Origin: Marinovum sp.
Lineage (GTDB): Bacteria > Pseudomonadota > Alphaproteobacteria > Rhodobacterales > Rhodobacteraceae
Direction: 5' to 3'
Assembly (NCBI GenBank): GCA_022447495.1
Contig: JAKVBH010000030.1
Coordinates: 1 to 55,432, forward strand
Length of the DNA: 55,432 nt
Both the position numbers and the translations under genes were made by a program. The notes below the pieces were generated by a model. That model saw nothing but the letters and a program-made list of their open reading frames with translations, did not search any database and was not told the DNA's origin. Below, piece by piece: positions 52,465-55,432 of this stretch (position 1 is the first letter of the stretch; each line of letters begins with the position of its first letter).

Positions 52465-53164
52465 TTATCCTAAAATCTCTGCGGCCCAGTTTGGTACGAT
52501 CTGGGTCGCAGGGCCGAGGCGAACGTCCTCGAACACATCTGAAACGGCTGTCCGCTCGAGCGACATCTCGATGGTTCGCGCTCCTCAGGCGGCGGCTTCT
52601 TGAACAAAGTTTGCCGCCGGATGGACCTGGCCACTGCTGCCAATGGCCGCGAATATTTCCACTGTTTCGATGCGGTTTGCAATCTCTTCCAAGTGATAAG
52701 GGTACTCGCCAATCCAAACAACGTCGGGCCGGGTCGCGTTTTCACCGCAATGGGCGCAGGTGTCAGCCACAGGCATCACCAAGGGCGCGGTCCATCGGTG
52801 GCCGCAGGCATGACAGAGTGTCACGGGCCAATTTCCCATGCATATGCAACACGTTTTTTGCGCCTGCGCGTGCATCCAGATTGTCCACGTTTTGCGTGAT
52901 GATCACGACGTCGGTGGAATACTTGTTCTCCAACTCGGCCACAGCAACATGTGCGGCGTTGGGCTCTGCGACTGCGGCCTGGGCGCGCTTGATATTGTAG
53001 AAGTCATGGACCAGCTCGGGGTTGCGCACAAAGGCCTCCGACGTTGCGATGTCTTCGATGCTATGCAGAGCCCATAGGCCGCCTTCATCCCAAAAGGTGC
53101 CTAGGCCGCTCTCTTCGGAAATTCTCGCGCCGGTCAGGATCACAATTTTTGGACTCTGGGTCAT
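52465..53164 (-). pseudogene. Broken CobB-type NAD-dependent protein deacylase (sirtuin)
   Basis: The N-terminal frame gives KIVILTGARISEESGLGTFWDEGGLW, where the sirtuin core expects GAGIS and TFRDEGGLW, so two conserved positions have changed. The frame continues through VIITQNVDNLDARAGAKNVLHMHG, with the catalytic His. Just after this the coding moves to another frame (CHACGHRWTAPLVMPVADTCAHCGENATRPDVV with the zinc cysteines, then FAAIGSSGQVHPAANFVQEAAA), and a TGA interrupts EAAA-GARTIEMSLE. The last piece ends with PNWAAEILG. One frameshift (about 52790-52845), one stop and two active-site changes show it is inactive. Confidence 0.88.
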
Positions 53165-53392
53165 GTGTCACCTGAGCAAGTTTGCGGTCGTTCGACCATG
53201 ACCGCTGCGGTTTTCCTCACTTTGGGACGCAATGCTCTCAGCCTCAAGCTGCATGTCATAGCACGACCGCAGAAGGTTGGTCATACATAGGCCAATCCAA
53301 GAGCGTCTCTGACGCCTATCGACCCCTAGCGTCTTGAGCTATACGGGCTGCATTTGCTCAGCTAAGGTGCATGCACATTGGGCAGGATTGCG
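53165..53392. other. Spacer upstream of the small membrane protein/rbsD genes
   Basis: About 230 bases without a supported gene. It holds the promoters for the minus-strand sirtuin remnant and the plus-strand small gene. A GGCAGGATTG ribosome-binding region lies at its end. Confidence 0.3.
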
Positions 53393-53566
53393 ATGAGATA
53401 CGTCACATGGGCCGCGATGGCCATCATCTCGCTTGTCATGATCGTGGGTGTGGCGATCTACTACTACGTGGCGCATACTCCCCTGCCTGAGGCGATCCCG
53501 ACGGCGGTGGTCCTGGTTTGCTGTGGTCTGATGATCGCGCGCAAAGGCGGCGGGTTGATCGGATGA
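53393..53566 (+). CDS. Small two-helix membrane protein beside rbsD
   Basis: 57 aa from the ATG at 53393 with AGGA 5 bases upstream. Two membrane helices ([24 protein letters not shown] and [13 protein letters not shown]) make up almost the whole protein, which ends RKGGGLIG. Its stop overlaps the rbsD start as ATGA. Such small proteins occur in ribose transport operons of this group, but the rest of that operon is not here, and the function is unknown. Confidence 0.55.
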   Translation: MRYVTWAAMAIISLVMIVGVAIYYYVAHTPLPEAIPTAVVLVCCGLMIARKGGGLIG

Positions 53567-53963
53567 AGAAGTCTGGCATTCTCAACGCCGAGCTCTCCCG
53601 CGTGGTGGCCACGCTCGGGCATCGCCAAATGCTGGTCATCGGAGACGCAGGCCTCCCCGTATCCCCGGCGTGCCCTGCATCGACCGTGCCGTGCGGGTGG
53701 GCGCGCTGAGTTTCTGGGACGTGCTGGACATCGTGCTAACCGAGATGTGCGTGGAGCGCGCCGCGGTTGCTGAAGAGGCGAGTGCGCAGGTGCTGGAACA
53801 GTCCGTAGAGCGCCTAGAGGCCGACCAAATCACTCACGAGGCGTTGAAGGCGTTGAGTACGGACGCTGGGGCCGTGGTCCGGACGGGGGAGACGGTGCCG
53901 TACACGAATGTGGTTTTGGTGAGTTGTGTGGTGTTTTGTGAGCGTCCGTTGAACCCGACCTAA
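53563..53963 (+). pseudogene. rbsD: Frameshifted D-ribose pyranase
   Basis: Frame 1 begins [33 protein letters not shown], the RbsD start with its His and Asp. At the CCCC run 53663-53666 the frame shifts, and the second frame continues [39 protein letters not shown] and VVRTGETVPYTNVVLVSCVVF. Restoring one base in the run rebuilds a full-length RbsD of about 133 aa. Only this change is seen, so it is recent or a sequencing error. RbsD interconverts pyranose and furanose ribose for ribokinase. Confidence 0.85.
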
Positions 53964-53995
53964 CGAGGCCATGCGGTGTGCGCTAGGGTCAGGAC

Positions 53996-54247
53996 TCATA
54001 GCCAGTAGATGACGAGTGCGGCGAGGGCGATGGCTGACAGGAAGACCTTCGGGCACCTGTCGTATCGGGTTGCCACACGCCGCCAATCCTTGAGCCTGCC
54101 GAACATGATCTCGATCCGGTTCCGGCGTTTGTACGCAAGCGATCCGCGCGCCTCGCGCGGATCTCCTAAGTCCATAAAATCACCAAATACGCACTTACCC
54201 AAAGGCTTATCACTCGAAGTGTGGGGTCTCGCTCCTGCGCCTGCCAA
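53996..54247 (-). pseudogene. C-terminal fragment of an IS5-family transposase
   Basis: Read on the minus strand, the last 45 codons give YKRRNRIEIMFGRLKDWRRVATRYDRCPKVFLSAIALAALVIYWL, the IS5-type DDE transposase C-terminus with the catalytic Glu. Upstream, the homology ends at a perfect palindrome GATCCGCGCG (54142-54151) / CGCGCGGATC (54155-54164), and the earlier residues are unrelated. At the other side GGGTCAGGACTCATA at 53986-54000 looks like the element end. Most of the transposase is missing, so this is a remnant. Confidence 0.82.
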
Positions 54248-54489
54248 GTCCTTGTCGATCTCCCAAGGTCGATCTCCAGTGGACTGGATAAGTGCGTTGT
54301 CAAAATGGCTTACATGGGCTCATTTACGGATAGGGGCGAATTCCTGCGCTAACAGAATTCGGGGCTTCTGTCCCGCTTGAACTTGGGGGATAATTTTCCT
54401 TGTAAGCTTGGGTATCCGTAATTCATGGTTGTTTTGTTGGAAGGCAATATCCTGTAGAAATTGTAATTCGTGATTGAAAAGAAAGGTAT

Positions 54490-54665
54490 CGCAACGCACA
54501 GAGCTGCTCGGCAAAGCCAATCCGGTTCGCCGGTCGCCTGCGTTCACTGATATGCTCAATGTCATCATCGGCAAGGATGTAATGACGCATCATCGACGCG
54601 TCGTCAGTCGGTAGGTCGAAAAGCGCCAAACGCTGGCGCTCGGTCAGGATGGATCGTCTTGGCAT
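54490..54665 (-). pseudogene. N-terminal fragment of a Tn3-family transposase
   Basis: From an ATG at 54665 the minus strand reads MPRRSILTERQRLALFDLPTDD, ASMMRHYILADDDIEHISERRRPANRIGFAEQLCALRY, the typical start of Tn3-family TnpA (usually about 970 aa). After ALRY the homology stops and an unrelated translation follows. The fragment is a leftover of a transposon whose rest and inverted repeats are not visible. A GAGGAC site precedes the ATG. Confidence 0.85.
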
Positions 54666-54813
54666 GGGATTGTCCTCAAAATGGTGTTCTTCATTTTGAG
54701 ACAGCGCATAATACAAAGACGAATAATGAGACAGGTTTGATTGGTAAAACACCAGTTGTCCAGATTACCCGGAAACCTGCCTCAAAAACGAACGATTAAA
54801 GGACAGAATTTAC

Positions 54814-55236
54814 ATGGACATCATTGGCATTGCGCTTCTCGACTACCAAAAGAGCATTGGCGATCAGCCCTATCGTATTCATCGCGATGACGGCTGGTGG
54901 GCAGAGGATCATGCAGAACGTTACTTTCAAATCGATCCTTGGCCTCACGAAGTCCCGGCCCTGTCGAGCGTATCTGGCCATGCACGCGACATAGGGTGCG
55001 AAGCGGGGCGTCATCTTCTTTGGTTTGAACGGCACGGGATTGATGCTGTTGGTATCGACGCATCTAAAGAAGCCGTTGAGGTATGCCGACTTCGAAACTG
55101 CAGACAGGTCTTGGAATTTGACATCATGTCGGACGCCAATAACAACAAGTTGTCCAAAGCGGACCCCATCACCTTGCTAGACAACAACGTCGGAATTGGC
55201 GGCACATTCGTGAGCGCTCTGAGCGGTTCAGCGTGA
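54814..55236 (+). CDS. Truncated class I SAM methyltransferase
   Basis: 140 aa. The methyltransferase core is readable: RDIGCEAGRHLLWFERHGIDAVGIDASKEAVEVCRLR, VLEFDI and DPITLLDNNVGIGGTF. The SAM loop has Glu where the family has Gly (GCGAG), and the protein stops after GGTF, about half the usual length of 250 or more. It looks like a gene cut off by rearrangement next to the IS3 element at the window end. It may be non-functional. Confidence 0.7.
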   Translation: MDIIGIALLDYQKSIGDQPYRIHRDDGWWAEDHAERYFQIDPWPHEVPALSSVSGHARDIGCEAGRHLLWFERHGIDAVGIDASKEAVEVCRLRNCRQVLEFDIMSDANNNKLSKADPITLLDNNVGIGGTFVSALSGSA

Positions 55237-55338
55237 TTGCGTTGTTGTGGAACCGTCAAAATCGATGATTTCACCGCCAGCGCCGCCGTCAGAGTTGTAA
55301 ACGCCGACAAAAAGAGCCACGTTCGCCGCAATACAAGG
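55228..55338 (-). pseudogene. Possible C-terminal tail of an interrupted gene
   Basis: Minus-strand translation up to the IS3 end gives CIAANVALFVGVYNSDGGAGGEIIDFDGSTTTQSR, a plausible protein ending in normal codon use. Its 5' part would lie beyond the insertion. I do not recognise the family. The frame could be chance, so confidence is low. Confidence 0.25.
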
Positions 55339-55432
55339 TGGTCTTCCCCCACTGAAGTGGTCCTCCGCTATGTTTAGGAAAACGGAGGAAGACCATGGCC
55401 AACAAGCGCCCAAAGCCGGAAGAGATTGTCAC
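55339..55432 (+). mobile_element. Left end and orfA start of an IS3-family insertion sequence
   Basis: From TGGTCTTCCCCCACTGAAG at 55339, an IS end, the sequence runs to an ATG at 55395 preceded by GGAGG. It reads MANKRPKPEEIV to the window edge, which is the start of an IS3-family OrfA helix-turn-helix transposase. The element continues beyond the window. It lies about 100 bases after the truncated methyltransferase gene and may have caused its truncation. Confidence 0.75.

Overview
The window looks like a chromosomal stretch of a marine alphaproteobacterium of the Roseobacter group (Rhodobacteraceae). Support comes from protein resemblance: an SdhE/XRE pair, a PCu(A)C copper chaperone, ThyX, a MaeB-type malic enzyme, HmuSTUV beside ExbB-ExbD-ExbD-TonB, and many exported proteins typical of that group. 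The assignment is from reading proteins, not from a search.

Region 1 (about 1.5-13.9 kb) is a respiratory and nitrogen-oxide block. A group III truncated globin, a DUF2189 membrane protein and a DUF1971 protein lead directly into ccoNOQP, a very short membrane protein in the ccoH position, ccoI and ccoS. It continues with a YcnI-type copper protein, pseudoazurin and a PCu(A)C chaperone on the minus strand, then nirK, nirV and a Sco protein on the plus strand. A near-identical 30-bp palindrome precedes both the globin and nirK, which argues for one shared regulator. The block ends at a decayed IS6-family transposase (about 14.0-14.6 kb).

Region 2 (14.6-22.1 kb) is heme acquisition: an exported protein, exbB, two exbD genes and tonB on the minus strand, divergent from hmuSTUV. 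No outer-membrane receptor is present. Region 3 (22.1-29.1 kb) holds a large coiled-coil/hydrophobic protein, a 2OG-Fe(II) oxygenase, a chemoreceptor coupled to a small exported protein, and maeB.

Region 4 (29.2-33.7 kb) is a tight nucleoside salvage operon, cdd-deoA-deoB-add-upp. Region 5 (33.8-45.4 kb) is mostly ordinary chromosome: a SPOR protein, a probable degenerate M48-like protein, a LysR regulator, a DMT exporter, a MarR regulator, sdhE, an XRE regulator, an aminotransferase, a MATE transporter, DUF2461, DUF1194 and VOC proteins.

Region 6 (45.6-50.2 kb) is the most unusual. It has a small membrane protein, a second coiled-coil/hydrophobic protein related to the one at 22.6 kb, thyX, and then an AT-richer two-gene operon (303 aa soluble protein plus 160 aa four-helix membrane protein). 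In gene order, sizes and topology this operon resembles the RexA-RexB exclusion system of phage lambda. Palindromic repeats follow. Region 7 (50.4-55.4 kb) carries copper proteins (YHS, DUF2946-like, a second PCu(A)C) and then decays: a sirtuin pseudogene, a frameshifted D-ribose pyranase, IS5 and Tn3 fragments, a truncated methyltransferase, and the start of an IS3-family element at the window edge.
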